A stretch of DNA of 64,000 bases from Lepidodermella squamata (Eukaryota; Gastrotricha), in contig JBLDXI010000029.1 in assembly GCA_047495785.1 (NCBI GenBank), forward strand, positions 1,488,001-1,552,000, in the 5' to 3' direction. Made by a program: the position numbers and the translations under genes. Within the stretch, counting starts at the first letter, position 1. Each line of letters starts with the position of its first letter. The notes below the pieces were generated by a model that searched no databases, was not told where the DNA came from, and saw only the letters and a program-made list of their open reading frames with translations. This document shows positions 46,201 to 58,381 of the stretch, one piece after another.

Positions 46201-49200
46201 AAGGCTCCGTCATCGGCCAACGCGAGCGGTTGTCAGACCTAGACGTTCGTAAAATCAACAAAAAATACAAATGCCCAGACGGCACGAACCCGATTGACAC
46301 GCCGCAGACGAGTCTGAGCTGCAGTTTCGACTCGGGGCTTTGCGGGTGGTCGCAGCCGCACGACGGCGACCCACAGTGGACGATTTTCGACCCGGACCAG
46401 GCTCATTTCGAAGCCCCGATCTCGCCGGCTGCCTCGAGCAACGGAATGGCTGATATCGGCCGGCGATCTGCCGTAGTCGATCTAACCGGGGCTATCGACG
46501 TAGCCCGGCTCACATCGCCAATGGCCTACAATTCCGGCTGTTTCAGCTTCGCGTTTTTCTTCTCGAGAAACGGCCGAAAAGCGCTGAGGGCAATTTTGAT
46601 TGATAACAACACGGCTGAGACGGTTGTGTGGCAAATGTCGGATAATGGCGATGCTTCGGTGCCGGTCTGGCGGCGTGGCAAATTTGCTGTGCCGTTGTCG
46701 AATTTTAAAATTGCGATCGAGGCCGATCCGGTTGGAACTGGCCACGGCAGCATTGCGGTGGATGATTTCAATTTTACGGCTTCGATCAACGAGTGCGCTT
46801 TTATGCCGTCCGAAGCAAGTAAGTGCGATTAAAAATTGATATTTTCGTATATTTATTTTCCTTAATTATTTTCAAATTCAAAAATTTAAAATTTCAAGTG
46901 TTCAGAATTTTCTTAATTTTCTTTTTGATTTTTTTAAGTATTAATTATTAAATTAGAGTGAATTTTTTTCTTTTTTATGGCCAGATTAAAGTTTTCAATT
47001 TTTTCGATTTTTTCTGGCTTCACAATTTTTTCATTTGATGCGAAGATTTCGTTGATGAGACTTGGAATTTTTTATGATTTAGCATATTTTTCCAACTTTT
47101 TTTGATGTTTGAATTCCATTCACTGTCAAATTTCTCTTCAAAGACTCAGTTATCCAAACTGTAAGATCAGCAATTGATAGCCGGGGATCCTCTCGAAAAA
47201 ATCAATTTATTTTCCGTTGAATCAATCCGTAGAATTTCAAATACCTGAACCTTCAAAATCGAGCATTTAATCACATTTTAATCGAGTAAAATAATCGCAT
47301 AAATTAAGGAAATAATTGAATCATCGAATTATTTCAGCTAATAATTTTCTCACTGAGATCTGTCAATTTTACTGACTCTGATTATCGAAGATGCGGGTGA
47401 AATTTCGAATCGGTCTAATGAGCTTTGAAGGTTCAAGTCAGCGGGACAATAATACAGTTGCAAGGGGTTGGAGCAAAATTAATTCTGCCGAAATTTCTCG
47501 CTGAGATCGGCCGTTTCGCAAAGTTATTTCTGTTCCAAACTCTCGTTCGCCGTTCAAGTTCAAGCTTGCGCAAGGAAATCGATCGAGCTGCCGCGTCTCT
47601 GTGAACTCGGATCAACGATTTGAATCCCGATTTTCGCATGCGATTAGCAGACATTGGGACGAAGAAGTTTTTGTTCGCAACAGCACGGCGTCGCTGAGAT
47701 TTTGTGGGCAGGTAGCTTCGTCGAGGTTTATGCTTGAGGGAAATTCCGCGATTTTCGTACATGACCGAGCTGTTGTCGAGTGGGTCGATTCTCGATTGCG
47801 AAACGTGCCTATTCAGCCGATTTTTCAGCTCCTGATTTTCGTCAAAGCTCCGCCCAAGCTTCCAGGCTCTTGTCAAAGCTAAAGAAAATTATTTTTAATT
47901 ATTTTATCAATTTTTCATAAGTTTTTATTTACCTGGGTAGAGGAGGACAAATGCTGCGAAAGCGAGAAAAATATTCATTTTTAATTCTAAAATTGAAAGA
48001 AATTCTTATTAAGTTTCTATTTTAAACCGGCTTGAGGTCTTTTAATGGCATTAATTTATTTAAGATAATTTAGCAATTAGCTCTTGCTTGTTAGTCTTTG
48101 CCGTTGTGTCGTCGCTTAAATTCGGTAAAAATCGAGGACAATTTTAGAATTAATGTTAATGATATCAGTTATATTTAGAATATATATATAGAATATATAT
48201 ATATATATATAGAAAGTTGTACCACAACAGAGTCGAACCGACAACAAATTTTCAACGTCGAATTTTTTTTTACGCAAAATGAAATGGTAAATCCAACCCG
48301 CTGGATGTGTTCGAACATTTTTCAGCCGGGATTCATTTTTTCTATCATGGAGAATTGTACCCAATCCTGAAAAAGTGAAAATTGGCCATGCTATTCGCAA
48401 AAAAATCCGGAAATAAATAAATTCTCCTTATTTAATATTTCAACATTTCAACAAAATTAAACAAAAAATATCAGAAAAAAAACTATTTTTTCGGCGAATC
48501 AAGAAAAACGATAAATGACGTAATGGCTAGGCTTCCGCCGTTTCTTTGTCAGAATAGTTTCCTTGTTGTCGGCTTTCGGGGTGGCAACTTCTTTGTTCAG
48601 GCGATTTCGACGCCTTTTCTTGTAGCCTCCAAAAGATCCAGGCCTTGACCATTTCGCGCTTCTTTCGCTGAATGCCATCGAATTGGTGGATTTTGTGTTC
48701 GAATTCAATATCGGCAAGCGACTCAGAAATGGCCGGGTGTGGTCCAAAAATTTGGCGGTTGCTATATAAAACATAAGTCCATTTTAATTAAAATAAAAAA
48801 TATTTCCCTACCTTTAAGATTAAGGCTGGCGAGTAGAATAATGATAACAGCTAGTGTTAGAAAAGAAGTCATGATCTGAAGTAAAGTTAAATTCAATGGA
48901 CAACTTGAAAATTCGTGGTGTGTCTTATCGCTTCGGGATTCAAGGGTTCGAGCTAATTTGCGCTCGATTTGCGTCAGAACTCGACGGATGATGCAGTGTT
49001 GCTTATTTTTTGCAAGTTAGCTATCAAGTTCAAGTTCCGTTCTACGTAAATAGACCTAGGTGAACTACTTCAATTGCTTCAAGGAATTTAAAATTAAAAA
49101 TTTTTAAGACCTGTTGATACAGAGAATTTGAAAAATTTTGTGGGGGATATAAATTTAATTGAAGGAAATTCGAAGTGTCTAAGGAGAAAACGTGTTTATT

Positions 49201-52200
49201 TTCGTAAATTTTCTCAATCACGACATGCATAATTGTTCAGAGGTAAGAAACGATAATGAATAACTTCAGTCAAAATGAAAATCAACGAGTTCCGTTAGAA
49301 AAGTGTATTTATGAGGGTCCGGTGCGTTGATCCTCCGCCGCTTGTAGAATTTCTCAAATCTAGCCTTCATTTTCTTTTCCAATTTTTTCCTCAATTTGTC
49401 TCGCCGCCGTCTGTGTTCCAAGCTGCCGAAAGCTAGTGATTTCGAATGAAAATTGAATCTGCGAGCCAGTCGGTGAATAGTTTTCCTCGGCCGACCGGCG
49501 GACATTGAGGCGAAAACTGGCTTCGTCTGAGAACCGCGCCGTTTGTTGGTTTTCCTACCTAGAATTCCTCTCCTCCTCTCAGGAATTCGCTTGTTTGATG
49601 CCATCGATTGACCGGAATGGATAGCCAGGTTGTAAGATGGGAAAATATTTTTAGGAATAGCCATTCTTTGCTTCACCACCTCGTAATTTTCGCGATCATT
49701 CAGCGCGGCTCCAGAGACATCTAAAAATTGGAAGAATAAATGTTACTTATGTCATTTAAAGATTTAACCCAGTTTCGTTGCTGAAATCTTTTTAATTCAA
49801 AAAAATTCTTTTTGAAACTGATTGGTGATTTATTCATGGTAATTTTGAATTAGTCAGCTCACCTGTTTGCTTACAGATTACAAGGACAAAAAGCATGAAA
49901 AACGTCTGCATAGTTAAATTGTAATCTTCTAAATTGAAAATGATTGAAAATCTTCTAATCGTTTGGCACTTTCAAAATCTGTAAATCGTCCGCCGTAAAA
50001 AGTGGGCTAATGGTTTTGAACTAATCTTCTAAGATCAACCTTTCAAATCTCAGATGAAATGGAAAAAAACACGTCGAAGTGCGAACTTTTGATTAGGCTA
50101 ATTCTTGCCGATTCCCTATATCTGAAAAAAGATGGACCCGTCAAATTAGCTGATTAAAGTGTTTTTTCGGCGGAATCGTTTAGTCACATGGTACGTTAAT
50201 GAGATGCGAGAAGGACATGTCGACCATCTTACTTCGATTAATAACGAGACTCGGCTAATTATCTTTCTCGAGTTTGCTCAGTTACGAGTTGAAGGTACCA
50301 TAAAAAGCAAAAAAAGTTAAATTTCAGAAGCTTGAAAAGGGCGATTTTAGTCGAAGATGACGGGTGAATGATCCTATAAATTTGGCATCGTTGGATAGCC
50401 TGTATCGAGGGCTCTCAGGAACAATATAAAGAATACAAATTAACCACTTGTAATTCGGCGAAAATTCGCCAAAATTCGCTAAAAATTAGAAAATTGTCCT
50501 TTTTGAAAACTCTAATTTCTAGGGAAAAAATTAATTTTATTTATTACTTGTTTTTAATCGTAAAAATTAATTAACCTAATTATTCTGTAATTAAATTAAT
50601 TTTTATTAATTTGTAATACCATTTTTCCATACTTTTTTATTTATTTTTCAATTAATTAATATATTTTTCAATTAAACATTTTTCAAGGACCAACTGTCGA
50701 TATAAATTCCCCTTCCAACTCTGCATTCGAGCTGAACTGCACGTTCGAGCGCAGCGATTTCTGCGGTTGGATCAACGTTCGACAGGTCGACGAATTCGAC
50801 TGGGTGCTCAACAGCGGGCGCACGCTGACACCCTTCACAGGGCCCGCCTTCGACCACACCCTGGGCGCAGGGAACCCATGGGGAATCTACGCCTACGCAC
50901 CCGCCTCTAGCAAATCGCCCGGAAACACGGCCCGGTTAGTCAGCCCGGCTTTGACCGGCTACTCAAGCGTTTGCCTGCGATTCTGGTACCACATGTACGG
51001 CAACGCTATGGGCACCCTGCGGATCTACAAACGGCTGATAGGCGGGCGAAATTCCGGGGATGTGTTGAGTTGGGAAATTTCTGGAAATCAGGGTACGTCG
51101 TGGCATCTGGGCGATGTTCGAATGGCTGGCAGTCCTCAGGAGGTTTTCCAGCTCGTCTTCGAGGCAACAGTCGGCCAGGGCTCGCAGAGTGACGTAGCCA
51201 TCGATGACCTCAATGTGATGTTCGACGAAACGTGCCAGACCTCGCCGAATTACCCGGCGTCTGAGGCGGGTCGTAATTCGATGTCGAACAGCATAGGCGG
51301 CGATACATCGCGGCCGGTTGATAGCGGCGACGGGGATGGCGATTGGCCGATGTTGGCGAATAATTTCAGGTACCGGCAGACCACGACCCGGCCGGCTATG
51401 ATGCCGTCTGGCCAGTTCTTGGGCCGCACTACGTCGATTGGGCGCACTTTCGGCCGCGTTTCTTCGTTCAGTATGAACCCGTATACGTACCAGAATCGAG
51501 CGATTACGACGAAGAGCCAGCCTAGCAACCGTAAGTCCTTTTGAAATAAGAAGAAATAAGATGAACCAAAATGGAGCCGTATCTCTACTCTTAGCCAGAA
51601 CATTTTACAAGCCATGAGAATAGTAATTAAGTATGAAACTTCAAAATGGGAATAAATGATTCGGGAAGAATGGAGTTAGAGCTGGTAAAACACGAACATT
51701 TCCGAAACAAATGCCATCCAATTTGGGGGTTTCGGGTTTTTTCTCCGGTAAATTGGCAATTTTTTCGATGAAATCGTACATAATGGGTTTCATTCTTTTA
51801 AGATGAATAACTTGCTTGCAAGAAACTAATACTTGGTATAAAAAAAACTAAGCACTTTGGTAAAAATATCGAAAATGTGCCCAATTCATTTGAAAAATTG
51901 TTATTCCTTTAGAAAATTCTGAAGTGATTCAAGCCTAACTATCCATTAAAAAATTCTCGTAATTGAAAAAAAATCAAAATTGTAAACCTCAATATCACAG
52001 CGGATGCACAGCTTGTTCCAAAATTTGCGCAATGATTTTTAATGTGGCAACTTTTTGTGGTAAATTAACTGGTTTTATTAAATTAAACCTACCGAGAGGA
52101 TATTCCATCTTTTATTCTTGATTCAACGGTAGAAATAACAAATTTTCGAGAAAAAACCCGGTAACCCCTATGGTAACTGGCTCGGTAATTTTCGGTTTTT

Positions 52201-55077
52201 CTCGGTTGGACCACTTTTTTCCGGATTTTTTGAATCCCATTTCCTAGTGACATACTTCATTACGTTTTGAATTTTTTTGGCCATGAGATTTGGCTCATTT
52301 AGGAGTTTCTGTACCCTTTTCCATGTATTTTCTGCTTACTTCTGGGACACACTGTACCAGTAAATGTTGGGGGAGCTTCAAAAATTTCCTTGAACCTTGA
52401 AAAATGTAAGAATGAATCAGGATTTCAAATTTCCGGAATAAGCAGCAATTCACTTTTGGTTGAGCATTTTCCTGTAAATTAGTGTCCGAAATTAATTGTT
52501 AGAGTCCAACTTGATGCAAATAGCTTCAAATCGGCAAAAATCGTGTGAAAATCGAAAAATCGATCCGATTTATAGAAATCACTTAGTCATTATAATGAAA
52601 TACCATAATTTTTGGAATAAAAAATAATTATATATCTCAACAATCACGGCCGCGTCCAAAATTATGCTGCTTTAGGAAATTGTTCGCTTGGGTAATTTGA
52701 TTGGGAATCGGGAATTTCCCCAACCTTGAGTTACCGATGTTCGATATTAGAATTATATTTCCACTGTAGTAATTTATGGAATTTGACTAAATTTTAGCCC
52801 TGTAAAACTACACGCAGGTTTTAGCCTTGTTTTTACAATCAACTCGGTTTTTTAGGCCTTATTCTTAACAGAGTGCTATAAACGTTTTATTTTCTATTTT
52901 CTAGAACAAATTTTGTTCTGCAACTTTGACGCAACAAACGTCTGCAACTGGGTTCAGGACGAAAGCCAGGACGACTTCGACTGGCAGCTGAACCGCGGCC
53001 TAACGCCATCCCGCAACACCGGCCCCATGGCCGACCGAACCACCGGCTCCAGCTCCGGGTCCTATCTCTACCTCGAGGCGAGCAGCCCGCGTCGAATGGG
53101 CGACCTCTCCCGGCTGAAGAGCCCGCTAATCACCAACCAGCCGCTAACAGGCTGCTTCCAATTCTGGTACAGTATGTACGGATCCGGCATCGGCGAGCTG
53201 CGAATTTTGACGACAAGCGCGGCGGATGGGTCGCGGCGCCTTTTGTGGCGCCTTGTGGGTGAGCAGGGCCCTGATTGGCTGCGGGGTCAAGTGTGGATTG
53301 ACCTCGAACCGAGCGGTGGGAAAATTTTCATCGAAGGCATAGTCGGCCAGTCGTACCTGGCCGATATCGCCATCGATGACTTGAGCTTCACGTCCGAGCA
53401 TTGCGAGACGTACCCGCAGCATGCGGGCATGATGCCGGATGAGGGCCTCACCTCGGAGGAGCAGCGCGACCCCCTGCCGACCCCGTCGACGGTGGATGAC
53501 GTTGTCATGCGGACGGTGACTGTCGACCCGGCGTCGGTTGAGATGATGGTGGTTGGAAGTGATGAGCCGATAACGGCGTGTTCGTTTTTGATGGGCGACT
53601 CGTGCGAGTGGCAGTTTGTGAAGGATGGCGATGCTTACTGGTACCACTCGAGGACTTACCCGTTGCAGGGAACTATGCCGCGGACAAGCAAATGTGAGTT
53701 GTTCATTTCAATTTGAAAATCTCGTAAAAAATTTGAATTTGGAATAGGTATAAAAAACTATAAGGGCTCAGTAGGCATTCAAAATTCAAAATTATCCATG
53801 ATCCGGAATAATAATACGAAATAAACTCGGAAGTTCAATCTATGAATAATCAAAAGTTAACGAAATTATCAACGATCGGAAAATTCGGAAAAACGGGGAC
53901 AAAAGGGACAAAAGGGACAAAAAAGTTCGAAAATTTGAATGAAAAATCAACGGATATTTTGGCCTTATTTTCGCTAGCCCAATCCGCGTAAAATAAAACA
54001 TGGAAACATTTTCGTCATTCCGGGTAAAATACCAAAATTACCGATCCAGTTGCCAGTCGGGGATTTCCGGGTGAATTTTTAATTATTTGTACTTCTTGAA
54101 TCGCGGATAAGAGACAGAATATTCTCTCGGTAGGTTCAATTTATTAAAATTAGTTGAAGTTTTCAAGAAAAGTTGCCAAATTCAAAATAGCTGCTTAACT
54201 TCCGGGACACGCCATACGAGCGTAGGTCGGGATTTTTGAAATGGCAGACAGAATTCATCCCTGAAATACGAAGAATTCACTGCCAAATTGAAAATTTAGC
54301 TTGTAATAAAGTTTTGAATATTAACTTTTGAAAAATATACGAACACTTGAGATGAATCAGAGTGATTTTCGAGCTTCATAGGAAAGTCTTAAATCAGGTT
54401 GAGCAAAGACCTAAATATTACCAAAAAACTTCAAGTTGAAAATTAAAATTTTCTGGTCTCATTTAATTTTTTTATGAATTTTTTTCTACAGTTACCGACT
54501 ACATATACATCCTCTCCGATTGGCTGCAGTCGTGGAAGAGCGTCTCTCTAGTCTCGCCCTACGTCGATCTTGACTCGTCGTCAATCTGCCTCAAGCTCAA
54601 CTACTTCATGACCAGCGCATCGGACTCCCTGACTGTCAAGTTCAAGTGTAAGTTCAAATTTCATTTCCATAAATGACCATGAAATGATTCTGAGGATCTG
54701 CGTGGTTTATAAACTGAATTTTTTTAATAATTACATGAAATTTCTCATTTATTTTTGGCTTATAAAATATACGGAATAATTAATCATCGGCTCAATTTAT
54801 TATTTAAATAATTGATTTATTTTCTTCAGATGGCGATGGCTCTGAGGGTGCCACCGTTGTAGTTGTGTCAAGCTCTTCGGCCGAGGCGAAATCCTCCGAA
54901 ATTTCCACGATTTCTGCCCCTGGCGACTACCCTCAATGGCGCCAGGTCACGCGAACCCTGTCACCGTCTCGGCCGGGCAGTTTCAAAGTCGCGATAGTGC
55001 TACAACACGGCCAGGCGTGGAACGGCGCCATCGGCATAGAATCAGCCAAGATACTACCAGGCCGTTGTCGGCGATAG
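43292..55077 (+). CDS. Secreted astacin-family zinc metalloprotease with one N-terminal and four C-terminal MAM domains
   Basis: Fourteen exons: 43292-43511, 43567-43647, 43702-43915, 43969-44158, 44264-44372, 44431-44498, 44557-44647, 44701-44918, 45919-45938, 45998-46818, 50688-51530, 52905-53693, 54492-54647 and 54830-55077. They keep frame throughout (1355 aa). Order: signal peptide; MAM1 (from about residue 59, CQFEDDFCGWQ); linker; astacin domain from about 308 (NLWPRGVIPYAI) with the zinc site HELNHAVGFYHEHSRYDRD at 394-412 and Met-turn SVMHY; then MAM2 (CSFDSGLCGW), MAM3 (CTFERSDFCGW), MAM4 (CNFDATNVCNW) and MAM5 (CSFLMGDSCEW). No transmembrane helix follows, so it is probably secreted. 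Meprins carry MAM after astacin; a MAM before it and four after is unusual. A 20-nt microexon supplies the second half of the zinc motif. Confidence 0.87.
45000..45900. repeat. Dispersed repeat in astacin introns
   Basis: Segments such as aactggttcggtaattttcgg and ttttggccaggaggccatgac (about 45480-45680) recur in diverged form in intron 11 (about 52150-52350, aactggctcggtaattttcgg, ggccatgagatttggctca, gggacacactgtacc) and faintly in intron 12 (about 54000-54220). An old unidentified interspersed repeat. Confidence 0.55.
45919..45938 (+). other. 20-nt microexon encoding part of the astacin zinc motif
   Basis: ttacag|CATGCCGTAGGATTTTACCA|gtaagt. Phase 0 in, phase 2 out, encoding HAVGFY plus two bases of the third zinc-ligand His. 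Without it the HExxHxxGxxH motif is destroyed and the frame shifts, so inclusion acts as an on/off switch for an active protease. Confidence 0.85.
46819..47432. other. 5' part of astacin intron 10
   Basis: AT-rich intronic sequence before the antisense nested genes. Nothing recognised. Confidence 0.5.
47433..47978 (-). CDS. Nested antisense small basic secreted protein N1
   Basis: Two exons, 47978-47933 and 47878-47433, split by a 54-bp GT-AG intron in phase 1, predict 163 aa. Exon 1 is only a signal peptide (MNIFLAFAAFVLLYP). The mature part is rich in Arg, Lys, Asn and Ser, with SQRRRAVANK, FFVPMSANRMRKSGFKSLIR and SISLRKLELERRTR. There are two cysteines near the C-terminus (PCNC) and no known domain. 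It shares exon layout and the MSAxRxRK block with N3, so the two are paralogues. Candidate functions: antimicrobial, nucleic-acid or matrix binding, or a precursor cut at dibasic sites. None is shown. Confidence 0.68.
48173..48213. repeat. AT-dinucleotide microsatellite
   Basis: tatatatata tracts interrupted by gaa, between nested genes N1 and N2. Confidence 0.9.
48499..48872 (-). CDS. Nested antisense small basic secreted protein N2
   Basis: Exons 48872-48812 and 48761-48499 with a 50-bp phase-1 intron; 107 aa. Signal peptide MTSFLTLAVIILLASLN. The mature part has SMAFSERSAKWSRPGSF, then GYKKRRRNRLNKEVATPKAD and ends HYVIYRFS. No cysteine in the mature chain. SMAFSERSAKWSR looks like the MSAxRxRK block of N1 and N3. 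The same phase-1 intron directly after the signal peptide links it to N1 and N3. Confidence 0.68.
49266..49911 (-). CDS. Nested antisense small basic secreted protein N3
   Basis: Exons 49911-49863 and 49720-49266 with a 142-bp phase-1 intron (GTGAGC...TTTTTAG); 167 aa. Signal peptide MQTFFMLFVLVICKQTDVSG. The mature protein is extremely basic: ERRRGILGRKTNKRRGSQ, PVFASMSAGRPRKTIHRLAR, then SLEHRRRRDKLRKKLEKKMK, probably helical. It is Cys-free after the leader. It aligns by eye with N1 over VFASMSAGRPRK / FVPMSANRMRK and SLAFGSLEHRRRR / SISLRKLELERRT. Confidence 0.7.
49912..50687. other. 3' part of astacin intron 10
   Basis: Contains the presumed promoter of nested gene N3 (minus strand). 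AT-rich; no other feature seen. Confidence 0.45.
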
Positions 55078-56071
55078 AAATTAAACACACAAAAACCAGA
55101 AAAATTTGTATTTTAGCTCTTGCCTCTTCTTTGATCTTTCATTAAAAAAAGCAATTGGCAGCGTAACGATTGTCTACCTCGCTTTTTGGCAATGCGCACC
55201 TGAACTTGAGCAATTACTATTAAATTTTTTATACAAAAAATACCTTACGATCGAATTATACACGGCGACCACAAGGATGAAATTGTGCCAAATAATTTCA
55301 ATTTATTTGCCTAGTTTTTCTCATCTAGAGGCTCTTATGTAAAGTGTGTAAATTTCGGGCTGTCTGTTGTAAGAAATGTTCGAATCTACCTTAATCGTTA
55401 GAGATCGCTTTTACCTATATGATTGATTTCATAATCTATATATGTTATTGTTATAGTTGTTTTGCTGTTTTTAATGAAAGAGGAAAAGCGTGAACTTCAA
55501 GCGCGATAAAACGAGAGAAAACAATAAATTTACAGAAAAATATCAATTTTTGACGATTTTTCCCGTTTACCATTTTGCCCAGAGCATCAGCCCTGATGTA
55601 TGAAATATCACACCTATGTCATTACTATCATCCTGGGAAACGGCTGGATGCTTTTAGCGTGGTCGCTTTCAAACGGAAGACAGGCCACAGACAATGCATC
55701 CGCATCCGCATTTTCAGCTCGCGAACTATGGCGTGAAGGAAAAACAACGAAAAGAGCAGTAACCCTTGTTTTAAGGACGAGCTAACTTTACCAGGAGTAC
55801 TTGAATCATCAGATCCTCGAAACACGTCTCCTAACTAGTGTTAGCAAGAGTCATTTCCGGGACATCCGCAGGCAATGGGGTGATGTACATGTACAATTCC
55901 CGATATGCTCGCATGGACGAGAGTTGATGGATTAACAGTAGTAATTGAAAGCTAATACATCCACTCAGCTGTTTTTTCCTGAGGAAATACTATGCAGATA
56001 TGACGCCAACGTCATCTTATATACAGATGGATGCTTTACTGACCCAGCATCACTTCGCAATTTGCCGAAAG
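55078..56071. other. Intergenic, astacin to receptor
   Basis: About 1 kb: 3' UTR of the astacin gene and 5' flank of the receptor. No gene supported. Confidence 0.5.
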
Positions 56072-58381
56072 ATGAGGATTGTTAACATTTTGCTTATTCT
56101 CTCTCCACTACATCTCGCATTGACTCAGAACACGAGTACGCTGGTGATTCTGACCCAGTTGCCTTCGTCTTTTGAAAGATGCCACTTCGCGGTCAATCTC
56201 GTAGAGGAAATCGTCAACGAACACAATTTACTCCCTGGCTATCGCGTCAAATTTTTGATCAAAGACGAGCAAGTCTACAGTGGCAACGCCGCCGCAGAGG
56301 GTGTTAAATTCGCCGACCAAATACTGGCATCAAACAATACCTTCAAATCTCCGATAACTGTTGGCCCAATCGCCACCCAGGGTTGTAGAGCATGGGGCTC
56401 GATCGCGAATCATTACAACATGGTGATGATAGCTGGGTCTTGCACTGCCCCTAGCCAAACAGCCAGGCGCGATCTTTACCCGAATATGTACAGAGTTCGC
56501 GGCCCGGCAGAACTCGGCCTCGTCACTCGTCTTCATTTCATAAAACAATTCACACCCTGGAAGAAGCTGGCTCTAATCGTTGAGTCAGGTAATGTATTTG
56601 CTATTCAAACTGGAATTTTCTTCCATGACATCGCGACAGCTAACGGGATTAAGGTCCAGCCCTTCGAGGTATTTCTTGATATCAACGACGAGTTGATGCA
56701 ACTGCTGAAGAAAAATGATGTCAGAATCTTCGCGTTTGAACATTCAGACCCAGCAATGTCGCAACGGTTTCTTTGCCAGGCGTTCAAAAGCGGGTTCACG
56801 GGACGCCGTTTTACCTTCTTCATTCCATCTATTGCTTTTTTCGAGCCATCGCCAGGCCAGGCCTACCCAAGCGGCTGTTCAAGAGAGAATTACATTGAGC
56901 AGTTAAAATCAGTGATTGTCGTTGGTTCTGTCGATGTTGCACCTATCATGCCATCCCGAGTTGATGAATTAGGCATTTCGCAAGCGTCATTTGAGAGAAT
57001 TATCTCAGAAAGAGCGCAAAATCTGTCAAGAGTGGCCGAATCTTATCGCGGAAGTTGCTACGACGCCGCTCTTCAAGCAATTGTCGCTCTCAATGAAACC
57101 GAGAAAAAGCTTTCGAAGCTTAATATGAGCCTGAAGGATTACCAACAATATCCTGAACTTTTTATGAAGATAGCGAACCAAACTACTAGTTCAATACGTT
57201 ACGAAAGTTTGAGATTCAGCAATTTTCGTTACTCGCGCCGTTTAGAGTGGGACTACGAGCCCCAGGCGGTCATGACTTGGCAGCAGGGAAAAGGCTTGAT
57301 TGCTCGATACGTCGGAACACTGATGGCGAACGCAACGAATTTCAACGAGCCAAATATCATCACGTTCACAACAATTAGGCCCATCGACGCAAGTTCCCTA
57401 ACTCGTGACTCGCCTGCTGTTTATACTATAGTTACGGGGGTACCATTGGCCATTTACATCATTTTAACTATCACCGCAATCAGCTTTTTCCTTTTCCAAG
57501 TTATTTTCGTTGCGAAGAGACTCAGTATCGACAAAGAAAGACATAAAGTTATAGCGACCAACTTGCATTCGCTTATAAGTTACTTTTTTCTCTCTCTCAC
57601 CATTCCATTGCTTTCAATGCCCTTCAATTTTCGTTCGAACACGGTTTGCAATGCGGCGATTTTCGTTCTTGCTTTTGGTGTATCGTCATTTTCAAGTGGA
57701 CTAGTAATTCGGGTCATCAATTACCACGTCTTGTTACGTCGCCATTATGCACATGCACACAAGCCTGTTGGGTTAGAACGTATGCATTCAAACAAGACGA
57801 CATTTTCTATTGGATCAGCCAAGTCCCAAAACGTTCATCGAGTTGACGTTGAAATCAGGGGGGAACTACTTGCTTCATCTACGACCATTTACACAACTGC
57901 TGTCATTGTAATCGTTTTAGCTTGGCTATTCGCGGACCCAGTATTTGCTGAGTTGGTCTCTGATCCCATTGCTCTTTATGATGAAGTTGCCGATGCTTAC
58001 ATGATAACGCAACGGAAGATATGCCAATCTAAACGAGCATCTGCCTGGGTGGGAACTCTTGTCATTCTGAACTTCGTGCTGATTCTGTTTGGCTTGATTT
58101 TTGTGCTAAAGTTGCAAGCCATGGCGCAGTATTTGAAAATGTATCCAGAGGTGAAATCGGTTAATTTTTCGATGGGAATCACATCGTCCTTATTTTGTGC
58201 GTCTGCTGCCATTGGTTACATTATGGCCTCTAGCTTCCAATTTGACATAATTTTATGTGTATTCCTGCTGGCCACATCGGTATCGCACTCATTATTACAT
58301 CTGATGCGTTATAATGGAAGTAAGGTTGTAGCACCGTCACGCCCACAATCACGATTCGGAAGCCCTTTCAGGCAAATTTGA
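56072..58381 (+). CDS. GABA-B-like class C receptor, intronless
   Basis: A single frame of 769 aa from MRIVNILLILSPLHLALT, a clean signal peptide. The ORF is open upstream to 56000 (MTPTSSYIQM), but that would bury the leader. The binding domain includes FAVNLVEEIVNEHNLLPGYR, ITVGPIATQGCRAWGSIANH, DLYPNMYRVRGPAE, FIKQFTPWKKLALIV and CYDAALQAIVALNETEKKL. The membrane region starts about GVPLAIYIILTITAISFFLF with seven hydrophobic segments and a short basic tail. FIKQFTPWKK and the seven-helix layout make it closest to the 773-aa intronless receptor at 23505-25826. Membrane receptor, ligand unknown. Confidence 0.88.
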   Translation: MRIVNILLILSPLHLALTQNTSTLVILTQLPSSFERCHFAVNLVEEIVNEHNLLPGYRVKFLIKDEQVYSGNAAAEGVKFADQILASNNTFKSPITVGPIATQGCRAWGSIANHYNMVMIAGSCTAPSQTARRDLYPNMYRVRGPAELGLVTRLHFIKQFTPWKKLALIVESGNVFAIQTGIFFHDIATANGIKVQPFEVFLDINDELMQLLKKNDVRIFAFEHSDPAMSQRFLCQAFKSGFTGRRFTFFIPSIAFFEPSPGQAYPSGCSRENYIEQLKSVIVVGSVDVAPIMPSRVDELGISQASFERIISERAQNLSRVAESYRGSCYDAALQAIVALNETEKKLSKLNMSLKDYQQYPELFMKIANQTTSSIRYESLRFSNFRYSRRLEWDYEPQAVMTWQQGKGLIARYVGTLMANATNFNEPNIITFTTIRPIDASSLTRDSPAVYTIVTGVPLAIYIILTITAISFFLFQVIFVAKRLSIDKERHKVIATNLHSLISYFFLSLTIPLLSMPFNFRSNTVCNAAIFVLAFGVSSFSSGLVIRVINYHVLLRRHYAHAHKPVGLERMHSNKTTFSIGSAKSQNVHRVDVEIRGELLASSTTIYTTAVIVIVLAWLFADPVFAELVSDPIALYDEVADAYMITQRKICQSKRASAWVGTLVILNFVLILFGLIFVLKLQAMAQYLKMYPEVKSVNFSMGITSSLFCASAAIGYIMASSFQFDIILCVFLLATSVSHSLLHLMRYNGSKVVAPSRPQSRFGSPFRQI

